A DNA stretch of 64,000 nt from Symsagittifera roscoffensis (lineage: Eukaryota; Xenacoelomorpha; Acoela; Convolutidae). Position 1 is the stretch's first letter; each line of letters begins with the position of its first letter. The notes below the pieces were generated by a model. That model had not been told where the DNA came from and did not search any database. It saw only the letters and a list, made by a program, of their open reading frames with translations. Shown here piece after piece: positions 1 through 11,129 of the stretch. The stretch is from contig NW_026970657.1 of the NCBI RefSeq assembly GCF_963678635.1, positions 1 to 64,000 on the forward strand. Direction: 5' to 3'. The translations under genes were made by a program, and so were the position numbers.

Positions 1-418
1 TAGGGATCATTAGTTATAAAAATTTTACATAGGGATCATTACGTATAAAAATTTTACATAGGGATCATTAGGTATAATTTTTTTACATAGGGATCATTAG
101 GTAAAATTATTTTACATAGGGATCATCAAGTAAAGAACTTTAAAAAAAAACTGAAAAAATGTTTGAAAAAAAATTTGAAAAAAAAAATTGAAAAAAAATT
201 TGAAAAAAAAAATTTAAAAAGTTTTTTTTTTTTGGAAACTTTTGGATGAAAAATTTTTTTGGAAAATTTTTTACATAGGGATCATTAGGTATAAATATTT
301 TACATAGGGATCATTAGGTATAAATATTTTACATAGGGATCATTAGGTATAAATATTTACATAGGGATCATTAGGTATAATCTATACCCAATGATCCCTG
401 TAGGGATCACCCCCCCCC
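1..418. repeat. ~30-bp minisatellite with terminal palindrome and poly-C run
   Basis: Units built around TACATAGGGATCATTAGGTA followed by an A/T stretch repeat about every 30 bp at 1-130 and again at 268-385, separated by a purely A/T spacer with long A runs. The array ends in two adjacent palindromes, GGTATAATCTATACC and TGATCCCTGTAGGGATCA, and then about 13 C residues. Unit orientation therefore flips at about 380-400. No coding signal is visible. Confidence 0.9.
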
Positions 419-1184
419 CCCGATCCCAGTGTCGTATATCTATACTACTCAGGTAACTCATTGGATGACCTTGGATATTGCTGCTAAAGAGTTGACCCTA
501 AACTAAGAGTATCTAAGTTTGGATGAATTTGAATTAAAAACCAAAAATATGACCATGGAAGACCAGTGGAAAATGTTCATGGCAAAGTTTGATGATTTTT
601 TGATGATTTTTATTGAAATCTGATTTTTTTCTGATTTTCATTCTTATTTAGTTTAATTGGAAAATTTTGTTTCATTATTTACTGCAGCTCCAAAATAACC
701 TGATTTCGAATTTTTAATTTGCTCAACATATTTTTTTTGATTAATTTAGGGTTGTTTTAGCCATTGAAATTGTAGAAAAAAACTTCAAATTCATTGATAC
801 TGTAAAAGGTTACTTGAAAGGTTACGAGTTTACTTTAGACTAAGTCTTCTAAAAAAGCTTTAAAATAATTCATGCCAAAAATGATAAAATATGGTCACTC
901 TACGGGGTTATCACTCTGTGTTTTTCAAAACAGCTGCCGTACTCCATCAAAAACTCACGCGCAAGCCATTGAATTAAATTGATAGAATTATCGGTTTTAA
1001 AAATAACCTTATCTGAGTTAGTCGTCTAAAAAATTTATAATTCCAGAACCCGTTCAAACCATAGAGGTTTACCTTAAATTGAAAAACTTTACACAAAACT
1101 AGATTTTAAAGTTTTTCTTGTAAATATTGAAAGCAATATCACGTACAAAGAGATAAATTTGCTTCACCAAAAATGTTTGTAAGA
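419..1184. other. AT-rich intergenic DNA, nothing recognised
   Basis: There is no open frame with protein-like sense, no splice-bounded exon and no obvious repeat here. Confidence 0.5.
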
Positions 1185-1945
1185 AGACTGAGTGGATCAG
1201 GGCAAAGTACTGAATTTTCCAACTGCCTTTTTAAGCCTATGAAGCAGTGTTTACCTAAAAAAACTGATGAAACTTTCAAAAAAAAAGAATTTTTTCTTTA
1301 ATTTTGATATTTTTATCCCCCACGCGCCATTTAAAAAACAAATTAAGTGATAGATTTTGCAACTAGTAACGTAGCAATTTTGACAAATAGCCTGCTTCAG
1401 CCAATTTGGAACGATTAACAAAAATGATTAAATTGCCGCCCACGCGTTACTAACGCGAAGTATATCACGCGCTAATTGTCCCGAATTGGCCAAAATGGCG
1501 ATCTTTAAACCTCATAACTTTACAAAAATTTATCGAATAATTTTTGTCAAAAATGGTTATTTAAAAAATAGAAATTTATCTGGAGAAAAAAAAATCACCA
1601 AGAGCACAAATATTCCGTCATTTTCTTCAAAAGTTGGAACGATGATCTTGCTTATTCTTCCAACGTTCGAAAGAAAATCGCTTATTTGGCCACTTTGGGA
1701 TAAGTCGCGGGATATATTGCGTTTTTTATTACGCGTAAGCGGCGGAATATTGCGTTCCAAATTCAAATGAGGCAATTGATTTGGTCGTTTTGCTTGGATA
1801 CAAGACGCTATTGTAAGGATTGTAAATTGACAAAAAATAAGGCTAATTTGGCTTTTGAAAACTGTTCCAAATTGATAACAAGACTGCTCGTTTATCAGGG
1901 CGAAGCAGTGAATGTTTCGACTACAATTTAAGGACAACTTAAAAG
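1185..1945. repeat. Diverged copy of the GCGC-rich foldback family
   Basis: The stretch shares its order of landmarks with the left arm at 33069-33622: an AAGACTG start, a TCAGGGC segment, the CACGCGCCAT block, the ACGCGTTA / GCGCGTTAATTG blocks, and the CCTCATAACTTTAC block at about 1510. A second copy of the start (CAAGACTGCTCG) lies at 1878. It is more diverged than the 33-kb copy. Confidence 0.7.
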
Positions 1946-3613
1946 TTGTTTGGTTTCAAAAGTGACAAAAAACTGAAAAAAAATAAACACTTTTTAATTT
2001 TTGTTAACTTATCATCCACACGCTTATGCAAAATACAATTTTTACCACGTAATCAAAACAAACCACTAAAAATTAATGTCACGTGATCAAGCGCGCGGTC
2101 CCCTGAGCAAATAGTGTATAAGTAATAATCGTAAAAATTGTTTCCAAGTGAAGTCAATTGAGCCTGTATAGCTTTTTTGGCTTGTTTCTTTACCTGTGGA
2201 GCAGAAAATATTCACACTCGCGAAGCAATGTGTTATAGTGCGAACTTTTTTTTTCAACCTAAGTCGCAAATATTGTTGCGGCTTTTGTTGCAGCGACTAA
2301 GTCTCAATTATTGTTGCGACTTAAAGCAACAATATTTGCTGCGTCGAAATTGCTGCATCGACCTGGCAATAAGATATTTCGATATTTTGTTGCACCTTTG
2401 AAATTTAGTTGAATTTTTACAGCATCTTGGTAAATTGCGCTTTGACATTCGAGTAGTTGTAAATTTACACAGTTATTGTATTTTTAATTCATCAAGTGGA
2501 CCGAAGAGAGCTATTTGTTTCAAACAACATAACAATAATAAAATTTCGGTGTAAGAAACTTTCTAACTCAATATATCTCGCAATTTTTTGAAATGCATTG
2601 TTTATACATAATGTGGTTTATCATTTGCGATTTTTTTTACATGCAAAATTGTATCTTTTATATTTGATGCTACTTCTGGTGCATCGAATTGCCAATTTAT
2701 TAGCATATGTAGCTGCATTATTGGTGGCTAGTTTTGGGGGATTTTAAGCATCCATCGTGACTGAATGGTTAGTGCGTGAGACTCAGATTTGCTAAGTCGC
2801 AGATTTTAGCTAATTCGAGTTTTTGCTAAGCCTCGAGTTTTTGCAAATTCGAGGCTGATTTCTACTTATTTCTTATTTCACTTGATAGAGCTGCTTTTTG
2901 GTCGTGTTCTCGCCTGTGTTAGAAAAAAAGGGTGCTTATAGTATTTTCGGAGAGCTCAAAAAATAAAATTTGTCGACCTAAAAAAAAGGGTGAAAATTTT
3001 CGTTTTTTTTTTCAAGAAACCGCACCCCTTCCCCTCTAGAAAAATCTGCGCACACCACTGAGAAAGATTTCTAAGAGCAGTCTTGTAGCGATTTTTTAAC
3101 ATTTCCTTGGTCTAAAATTACCTTGCCATGTTGCAAAGATAGTATTTTAAAACCAGTAAAAGACACAAACGTAATTATTATACTCTTAATTAGGCTGCAA
3201 GGAGTTCAATGTTGAAGATGCGGAGAAAAATCCCTCATTCTGGCCAAAAAAATATGAAAAAAAAAAACGAATCAATCTGAAACACTTTCGAATTTTTGAA
3301 CTAAAAAATTACATGGACTACATTTCATCAGGGACCTTGAAAAAAATTAACAAATGCGGTTTTATTTGTGTTAGGAAGGGCTATTTTTTTCTGTTTTTTG
3401 TTCAGAATTTTTTTTTGCTTGGATGAAATCTTAGAATACCATATTTTACCTTCTCTGAACATTTTTTCAAGACAGTTTCAAGAAAAACGAAATTTTTTGG
3501 CTCAATTCATGCCTCTCGAAAATTTTTCCATCTAATTGCGACAAACCACGCAATTTGAAAAGGATAGTGTGGATTGAAAAAGTTTGTCAGTTGAGTTATG
3601 AACTAGTGACTGT
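1946..3613. other. AT-rich DNA, one tRNA-like patch, otherwise nothing seen
   Basis: Apart from the tRNA-like stretch near 2752, this interval has short frames without protein-like composition. No splice-bounded exons are visible. Confidence 0.5.
2752..2835 (+). repeat. Possible tRNA-derived SINE remnant
   Basis: GTGACTGAATGGTTAGTGC resembles a pol III box A / D-arm, and AATTCGAGTTTTTGC about 50 bp later resembles a weak box B / T-arm. No clean acceptor stem or CCA-proximal fold is visible, so a functional tRNA is unlikely. Chance resemblance is possible. Confidence 0.3.
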
Positions 3614-3951
3614 ACTCATAGAGTAATTTCAGATAAGGTATGGTAGGTCTTATTTTCGGCAGATCCTATTTTCGGCTGGATAGATTCGCGCATCTTCGTA
3701 GTCTAATACCAATCTTAATCTTACTCTTATATCTCCTCGTCTCAATAGATCCAGAAGGAGAACAACTTTATTCTAAGTTTAATTCAAGCTGCTCTGGCGC
3801 TTAAACTACAAGTAGATTCAGCACTTACAAATAAGTGTAAATGTTAGTTATGGAATATGATTGGTTAGTTAAAAATATTTTATAAAATTAGAGAAATATA
3901 TTTATAACCAATTACAAATTGTAGTTTAGAACTGGTTCCACAGCCAAAAGC
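3614..3951. repeat. Dispersed ~350-bp repeat (partner at 59504-59895)
   Basis: Similarity with the partner starts at ACTCATAGAGTAATTTC and continues through TCTTATTTTCGGC, GCACTTACAAATAAG and TTTAGA.C.GGTTCCAC. The left boundary of the 5.45-kb tandem duplication (3862) falls inside this repeat, so its right part recurs at 9309-9398. The ends are not TG...CA, so I cannot call it an LTR. Confidence 0.75.
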
Positions 3952-4002
3952 TGATCTACTTGTGGTCCTTAAATGTCAATTGTTTTATTTTGTGAGAAGC
4001 TT

Positions 4003-5093
4003 CCCGCACCGAGCGCCCATGGATTCTAATTGATTATAATGGATTCCCGAGACAAAAACAATCGATTATAATCCATTACGGATGTAAAATTTAAACCACG
4101 AAAGTGATTATATAGCCATTATAATCGATTATTTCTGAACAAATATAATCCATTATAATCCATTATAATCGATTATAATCCGTTATTTTTGTCACTGAAA
4201 TCGATTATTTTTGTCAAGATAATCCATTATAATCGATTATTTTGAAATGAAAATCCATAATAATCCATTATATTTGATTATAATCCATTTCATTTTTAGA
4301 ACTAAATTCGATTATTGATGCAAAATTTTGCGAGAAGTTTGCAGAATTTATGCCCTGTTTTTTACTAAATGCCATGTCTCAACTTCGTCCCCTCGCCCCC
4401 TCAAGCTTTTTACCCCCTTCCCAACTAAAGGGGCAGGGTAAACTGGGAGGTATAAACTGGGGGGATGGGGAAGTAAACTGGGAGGGGGGGTTAAATAAAT
4501 CTGGGGGGGGGGGGGGAGTAAATAAACCGAACGGAGTGGGGGTAAACAAACCGGGGGAGGGGGGTTAAACTGGTCATCCCCTCTTCCCCTCAAGCTTTCT
4601 TACCCAAACAACACCCCCCCCCCCCAGCTAAAGGGGCAGGGTAAACTGGAGGGGGGCTAAATGGTGGGAGGGGGTAAACTGGGGGGGGGGGGGGTAGTAA
4701 ACTGGTGGGTGGTAGTATACTGGGTACTGGGGGCTTAACTGGCTGGGGGGGGGGGGGGGTAAAATGAGGTGTTAAACTGCGATGAATTAGAAAAAGTAGA
4801 GACAAAAAAAATATAAATTTTTTTCTTAAATGTAACATTTTATGAAACACGTAGCAACTACACTAAACAGGAAATGAGATAATTTTGAACAAAATTGTAA
4901 AATTACTGAATAACCCCTCGAAAAAATCCATTATAATCGATTATAGTCGATTATAATGGATTTTATTGGGATAATAAAAATTAGGATTATAATCCATTTT
5001 TAATGGGTTAGAATCGATTATTTTGTCATTTTATAGATGCTGACCATATTATGACAATATAATCGATTATGATCCATGGGCGCTCGGTGCGGG
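4003..5093. mobile_element. Foldback element with ATCGAT-rich arms and G-rich core (copy 1)
   Basis: The ends are perfect inverted repeats: CCCGCACCGAGCGCCCATGG at the left and its reverse complement at 5074-5093. Both arms are built from short palindromic units (AATCGATTATAATCC type). The core (4375-4770) has the plus strand packed with TAAACTGGG-like units and G runs up to 14. No transposase frame is present, so this is a non-autonomous foldback or MITE. A 2-3-bp target duplication (TT/TTT) is possible but not convincing. Confidence 0.85.
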
Positions 5094-5554
5094 TTTCGCT
5101 GCTATTCTAAGACCGAAAAGCGCCTAACAATATCAATCGCCAAATAGATTGTTACAGCTCCTGAAAAGGGAGAGAAAGGAACTGTTTGGCGAGGGATATT
5201 TTTGAATGCATTTTTTGGTGCTTTTGTTGTTTTTTGGTTGGTTGCAAAATTTAAGGCTCTCTTTGCAATTAAATGGTCAAAGCTTCTGAGACGGTGAGCT
5301 CACATTACGAAGCTAAACTGTGCACTGGATAGAAGCACAATGTGTCTGTATGTTCCTGGATTCCAGAGACAAGTCTTTTAACTTGTTCCAAAATGTAAGT
5401 GGAACTGATTTACTTGCAAAATTTTTGTGGATTCTGCGTACAAATACATGTAACTTAAATTTAGGTGACAAAAACATTAACATTTGCCCGATACAAACCA
5501 CCCCCTCTCCTCCCCCTCCACATAATTTTTTCTTACTGCTGTAGTTCTTTTCAG

Positions 5555-5675
5555 TCCCACTTCAGCCAAATGGAGTCACTCTCAGCACAGGATCCACAGC
5601 TGGAAAAGTCGATTATGCAATTGCAGACGCCAAAAAACCCAACCACATTTCCAAATACTACGCAGAACTTCAGCT
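5555..5675 (+). CDS. Exon A1: N-terminal half of an FN3-like domain
   Basis: Predicted internal exon of 121 nt. The acceptor is TTCTTTTCAG and the donor is CAGCT|GTGAGT. Read with two leading bases it encodes 39 residues, starting PLQPNGVTLS and including GKVDYAIADA and SKYYAELQ, and leaves two bases. These two bases are completed by the first base of exon B1, giving one continuous domain of about 103 residues. The pattern of short beta-like strands and the YYAELQ strand suggests a fibronectin type III or related beta-sandwich domain of an extracellular or membrane protein. The canonical Trp is absent, so the family call is tentative. The upstream exon, which must end with one spare base, was not found. 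Confidence 0.6.
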
Positions 5676-5839
5676 GTGAGTTCAAAGTGACTGGCCAAAA
5701 AAATCAAAAGATAAGTCAGGATTGAACGTATAAGAGCTGAGTCTTGAATGTTCGGGCCGATCTTTAACGTACCTGCATCCAGTTTTTATCTTTTGTCATT
5801 ATTATTGTCGAAAGTTCTCTAAACCTTTGTTTAAAACGA

Positions 5840-5935
5840 TAGTGGTATGACATATTGGTAAGGCGTTTGATCTCCTCTGTCAAGAAATGCTAGTGTGTGG
5901 GGGTGAGCTCTCATCTGACCTCTAGCTCCAATTCT
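5840..5935 (+). repeat. Possible tRNA-like / SINE patch (also at 11290-11380)
   Basis: TATGACATATTGGTAAGGC resembles a box A, followed about 55 bp later by a GGGGTGAGCTCTC stretch that could be a poor box B. It lies in the intron between exons A1 and B1. The evidence is weak. Confidence 0.2.
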
Positions 5936-7163
5936 ACAAAAGCCTGCGACCGATTAAGGCTGCAACAGTGGTACCTCGTGGAAGTTCTAGACGAAAAAAA
6001 ATGTATCTTGATTCGAAGAAGAATATCTGGGCTTAGCTAACTAATTTGCATTGAGCAGACATTCTACCTCTTCTCATAACGGTCAACGAGCATCATAATT
6101 AGCATTCTCGAGTTTGATTGGTCAATTTTTTTTCAGGCCAGTATGAAAAATTAATTGTCTGTTTTTCAAGCATCCCTGACGTTATGTGAGCTCGCCAATT
6201 GGAGCTCGCCAGTTGGATTGTATATGAAATTATAAAAAGTTATCGCCGTAAAGCTGCGACGCGCTTAGTGCGCTTACAAGCGGCCTTGAACCGAGTGTCG
6301 GTGTAATTTTGTTTGACCAATTGAACAATTCCAATTCAGGAGTGGCTCTTTGACAATATGAGATTATAATTTTGGGCCCGTTATACTTATCCAGGCAATT
6401 GGTGCGTCAATTTTTCGCGGTAAAACATGTGGGTGTTGTTTAAAAACTTTTTATCAAGTATCCGCTAAAGGCCGGAATGAAAGAAGTGTTAGATTACGAG
6501 GCCAAACTGTGCATTCTGTGCATTGTAAGCGGAATCTGCAACAGGACAAAATCAGACTTGTCGCGGAATCCGCACATTGCTACTTTTCTTTGATCTTCTT
6601 TGCTGTTTTGGGTTCCACAAACAAATACCTAAATTGTCTTTGACTTTTTGGTATTTCAGAATCTTGCAGAAGTTTAATGTTTATCATGCAAAATGCTATG
6701 AGTGCTTTTTGCTGAGAAGTTTTGAAAATGTTTATTTTGGTTTTTCGGCTGTGAAAACCTTTGTTTGAGCCTTAATACCAGAAATACTGCCTCAAAAAAA
6801 TGGTTAAAAAAGGTATATTACTACGTGTATTAAGACAAAACCCTGAATGTTCCGCTTGGCCTTTTGTGGTCGCAAACGATTTTTAGCTATTTTTTTGGAA
6901 ATAATAGGACCATTAGCTTTCCTCAAGCTTTCTGGCCTCGTAATGAAAGCTTTTGAGTGCAGAAGAATTGGCCACGCTTCAATAAGTCGCGCTTTCATTT
7001 TCAACGCCATGGATAAAAACTATGCGCCTATAATATAGTCCACAATATGACCAAAAATGCACCTTTTAAGCCGTGCTGGTGTATTGAATATTGTTGATCG
7101 CAGTTGAAATACAATTTGGAGTCGGGGAAGTTGGTCGAACCGCGTTCACTTATAATATTTAAG

Positions 7164-7351
7164 GTACCAGTCCGACAGTACATTTCCAGCAACGAACGAC
7201 GAGGTCATTGACCTGGTAGCCCCCGGATCGGACCCTGCAGGAACTCTGGCCACAATTGTGGAACCAGGGCAGTTTTTGCGTTTCCGGGTGTCTTCAGTGA
7301 ACGAATGTGGTGACCGCTGGTCGGAAAAAATCGACACCTACTACCGAGCGC
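7164..7351 (+). CDS. Exon B1: C-terminal half of an FN3-like domain
   Basis: Predicted internal exon of 188 nt. The acceptor is TATTTAAG and the donor is GCGC|GTAAGT. It reads one base, 62 codons, one base. It includes DEVIDLVAPG, TIVEPGQFLR and RFRVSSVNECGD; the last resembles the F strand of FN3 domains (Y.rV.AvN..G). Its entry phase matches the two bases left by exon A1, and its exit phase (one base) matches the entry of exon A2, so B1 can splice in frame to A2. An alternative in-phase acceptor at 7178 would shorten it by five codons, but it lacks a pyrimidine run. Confidence 0.6.
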
Positions 7352-7529
7352 GTAAGTTTCAAGGCATCTTCAAGTTACGCGTGATCAGAAATCCAGTTGC
7401 ACAAAATTGTTTGATGTATTTTTCAAGATATTTGATCTCCAAGTTTCACCAATTTTACAAATTTCAGCCGTTCAAAAAGGTCTCATTTTTTTGAGGAGTA
7501 TTGTTTCGTGTTCCGGATCCTAAGGAGAG

Positions 7530-8440
7530 CCCGGGTTGACCAAAAATGCTAGTCATACAATTTTCATATACGGAAAAATGCGAATCATACACTTTTTATG
7601 CACTTCCATAAGTACAGAAAATTGCATGAAACGTCTATGATTAGTACTTTTTCATAAATGGAAATTGTATGACTATCATTTTTCCATAGACCGAAAATAT
7701 TGATTTTTTACATTTTAACTCCCCAAAATTTATTTGGTTGTGTTCGTAACCGAACACAAAGGATATAAACCTTGGTTACTCAAACGTAATAAACAAAAGT
7801 TTGGCCGTCTTGCTTTAAAAATGCAATTGAAACATCCTGAAATGTTTTAATTCTGTCTCACACAAATAATATAACGAAAGTAACGAACTTTTAAATTTTG
7901 GCAGAAACTTTCAAAGATGATTAATTCTAAAAGTTTATTTTTTGAATTGCCAGACATTGATCAAGGCAAAGAAAAACATGTCATACAAAAAGTGGAGTTT
8001 TAAGTGTTTTTGAAAAAAGTTATGAAGAGAAAAGGAAAAAAATCCAATATTAGTATATCCAGGACTACGTTATGCAAACAAAAATTTAAATTTTGCATCC
8101 AAATTTTTTTTTCAAGAAATGTTTGTTTAAGCACGAAAATCAATTCGCGGTTGAAAAAAAAAACAAAAAAATTTTTGCGGGCAATTTCAAAGATACGTCG
8201 CAATCAAAAAAAGGCTAGACATAAATTTTCCGTATATGGAAAATGAATGGTTAGCATTTTTTGACAAAAAACGTTCTACGATACACCGAATTTTATGCCA
8301 AAACAAGATAAAAGTTTTTTGAAAATTCGACGACACCATTTTAGCAAAATGTTTGAAATTTGTATGATTAGTATTTTTTCATAGACTTAGTTTATGGAAC
8401 TGTATGATTAGAACTTTTGGTCTATGGAGGTCAATCCGGG
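7530..8440. mobile_element. Foldback / MITE with CCCGGGTTGACC ends (copy 1)
   Basis: The left end CCCGGGTTGACC and the right end GGTCAATCCGGGG are imperfect inverted repeats. Inside both ends are inverted copies of a motif of the type ATGCTAGTCATACAATTTTCATATA, also found in the middle. No transposase frame is visible. A poly-G run of about 14 abuts the right end. Confidence 0.65.
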
Positions 8441-8640
8441 GGGGGGGGGGGTCCTCACGTAAAACAAAATCCTAGGAAAGAGTTCCTTTATTATTTGGAG
8501 GACCCTATCCTGGGATTTTGAAAATGAACGTAAGTTCCCGCCCTTAGAGTCAAAGGCACATTACTTAGGATCTTGTTAAGCTGAGCTTAAAAATCGGGAC
8601 GCGATACCATAATTACTTCTAATTTTTTTGAAGGAGGTCC
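8440..8640. repeat. MITE-like patch, family also at 13945-14155 and 28690-28850
   Basis: Shared landmarks are TCCTAGGA, a GGGTCCTCC-type block, AAAACAAAATCCTAGG or its complement, and GATCCGGGAC / ATCGGGACGCGATACCATAAT. The blocks are arranged as partial inverted repeats and flanked by G or C homopolymers. Confidence 0.5.
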
Positions 8641-8987
8641 CTTTTCCCGCGATAATTAAATTTATTCATCCTTATTCTTGAACTTTTCTTTTTCGTCCTT
8701 GTTTCATGTGGGTATCAATTCCTGGCTTTCTTTCTTTTCGTGGAACTTTGTCATGCTTATAAAAAATTTTTATTAAAATTGAACAAAAGGATTTGTCATA
8801 TTTGATTGAACTAACACTTGATTTTCGCCAACTAGTTTATTTGCCTGAAACTATTTATGTTGAAACAGTGGTTGAGCCCAAAAGGAACTTTTTATTACTG
8901 TAAAATTGGTAAAAACTATTTCGAGTTTTTTTCGGAGTATCAAAAGGACGAGCAGTAGAACTCATCTCAAAATATATGTTTCAAAAT

Positions 8988-9308
8988 TTAAAGCTTATTG
9001 TTTTGGTTTTCTTTGCGTTGTTTTTTAGATGGTCTTTCTTCTGAAACTTCCGTTAAAATAAATGGGTTATTTATGGGACTTCGTTCAAGGACTTGGCTAC
9101 TAGAAGCTTTTTCTTCTCGCAGCTTTGTTTCTGAGTAGGGTCGCTTTAAAAATCCCCAATCCGGAAATTGAAATTCGGGCGAACTGTTATCAGCTTCATT
9201 ATATGGTGTCCGTGTAAATGACTTCTAGAAAAGCATATTCATTGTTGGCCTTATGGCAAAAAGAACTTTTGAATTGCTGTCGAAAAGGAGAAATCGTTTT
9301 GAATCGAA
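8988..9308 (-). pseudogene. Duplicated C-terminal tail of Polinton DNA polymerase
   Basis: Minus-strand frames here match the tail of the polymerase pseudogene at 14495-14820, including the stretch DNSSPEFQFPDWG and a lysine-rich end (SKKQRKENQNN) before a stop. The stretch exists because the 5.45-kb duplication took in the 3' end of the Polinton gene. It is a fragment only. Confidence 0.6.
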
Positions 9309-9449
9309 TGGTTAGTTAAAAATATTTTATAAAATTAGAGAAATATATTTATAACCAATTACAAATTGTAGTTTAGAACTGGTTCCACAGCCAAAAGCTG
9401 ATCTACTTGTGGTCCTTAAATGTCAATTGTTTTATTTTGTGAGAAGCTT

Positions 9450-10547
9450 CCCGCACCGAGCGCCCATGGATTCTAATTGATTATAATGGATTCCCGAGAC
9501 AAAAACAATCGATTATAATCCATTACGGATGTAAAATTTAAACCACGAAATTGATTATATAGCCATTATAATCGATTATTTCTGAACAAATAAAATCCAT
9601 TATAATCCATTATAATCGATTATAATCCGTTATTTTTGTCACTGAAATCGATTATTTTTGTCAAGATAATCCATTATAATCGATTATTTTGAAATGAAAA
9701 TCCATAATAATCCATTATATTTGATTATAATCCATTTCATTTTTAGAACTAAATTCGATTATTGATGCAAAATTTTGCGAGAAGTTTGCAGAATTTATGC
9801 CCTGTTTTTTACTAAATGCCATGTCTCAACTTCGTCCCCTCGCCCCCTCAAGCTTTTTACCCCCTTCCCAACTAAAGGGGCAGGGTAAACTGGGAGGTAT
9901 AAACTGGGGGGATGGGGAAGTAAACTGGGAGGGGGGGTTAAATAAATCTGGGGGGGGGGGGGGAGTAAATAAACCGAACGGAGTGGGGGTAAACAAACCG
10001 GGGGAGGGGGGTTAAACTGGTCATCCCCTCTTCCCCTCAAGCTTTCTTACCCAAACCCCCCCCCCCCCCCCCCCCCCCCAGCTAAAGGGGCAGGGTAAAC
10101 TGGAGGGGGGGCTAAATGGTGGGAGGGGGTAAACTGGGGGGGGGGGGGATAGTAAACTGGTGGGTGGTAGTATACTGGGTACTGGGGGCTTAACTGGCTG
10201 GGGGGGGGGGGGGTAAAATGAGGTGTTAAACTGCGATGAATTAGAAAAAGTAGAGACAAAAAAAATATAAATTTTTTTCTTAAATGTAACATTTTATGAA
10301 ACACGTAGCAACTACACTAAACAGGAAATGAGATAATTTTGAACAAAATTGTAAAATTACTGAATAACCCCTCGAAAAAATCCATTATAATCGATTATAG
10401 TCGATTATAATGGATTTTATTGGGATAATAAAAATTAGGATTATAATCCATTTTTAATGGGTTAGAATCGATTATTTTGTCATTTTATAGATGCTGACCA
10501 TATTATGACAATATAATCGATTATGATCCATGGGCGCTCGGTGCGGG
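9450..10547. mobile_element. Foldback element with ATCGAT-rich arms (copy 2)
   Basis: This is the duplicate of the element at 4003-5093, carried along by the 5.45-kb duplication, with the same inverted ends. It differs mainly in homopolymer lengths: the C run at 10058-10079 is about 22 long against about 13 in copy 1. Confidence 0.85.
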
Positions 10548-11008
10548 TTTCGCTGCTATTCTAAGACGGAAAAGCGCCTAACAATATCAATCGCCAAATA
10601 GATTGTTACAGCTCCTGAAAAGGGAGAGAAAGGAACTGTTTGGCGAGGGATATTTTTGAATGCATTTTTTGGTGCTTTTGTTGTTTTTTGGTTGGTTGCA
10701 AAATTTAAGGCTCTCTTTGCAATTAAATGGTCAAAGCTTCTGAGACGGTGAGCTCACATTACGAAGCTAAACTGTGCACTGGATAGGCGCACAATGTGTC
10801 TGTATGTTCCTGGATTCCAGAGACAAGTCTTTTAACTTGTTCCAAAATGTAAGTGGAACTGATTTACTTGCAAAATTTTTGTGGATTCTGCGTACAAATA
10901 CATGTAACTTAAATTTAGGTGACAAAAACATTAACATTTGCCCGATACAAACCACCCCCTCTCCTCCCCCTCCACATAATTTTTTCTTACTGCTGTAGTT
11001 CTTTTCAG

Positions 11009-11129
11009 TCCCACTTCAGCCAAATGGAGTCACTCTCAGCACAGGATCCACAGCTGGAAAAGTCGATTATGCAATTGCAGACGCCAAAAAACCCAACCAC
11101 ATTTCCAAATACTACGCAGAACTTCAGCT
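11009..11129 (+). CDS. Exon A2: duplicate of exon A1
   Basis: 121 nt, identical to 5555-5675 over its whole length, with the same acceptor (CTTTTCAG) and donor (GTGAGT). It joins in frame to exon B2, and its entry phase accepts the single base left by exon B1. In a spliced transcript A1-B1-A2-B2 would encode two consecutive FN3-like domains. Confidence 0.6.

Larger units (their letters stand above)
3862..9308. repeat. Tandem duplication unit, copy 1
   Basis: The block starting TGGTTAGTTAAAAATATT here recurs from 9309, and the two blocks run collinear to ATCGAATGGT with scattered substitutions and small indels. Copy 1 is 5447 bp. It contains, in order, a foldback element, exon A1, exon B1, a second foldback, a MITE-like patch and the C-terminal tail of a Polinton polymerase on the minus strand. 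The junction at 9305-9311 is clean. Confidence 0.95.

Noticed and set aside
3614-3951. Solo LTR of the minus-strand element at 61-64 kb
   Set aside because: The repeat is shared with 59504-59895, but the ends are not TG...CA and no second copy flanks the ORFs within the window.
4350-4850. Overlapping proline-rich and glycine-rich open frames on both strands
   Set aside because: They are translations of the G-rich core of the foldback element; the frames follow homopolymer length, not coding constraint.
5465-5725. Alternative 86-codon plus frame covering exon A1
   Set aside because: It reads exon A1 in another phase and has no phase-compatible partner; the phase joining A1 to B1 gives a continuous domain and matching repeats.
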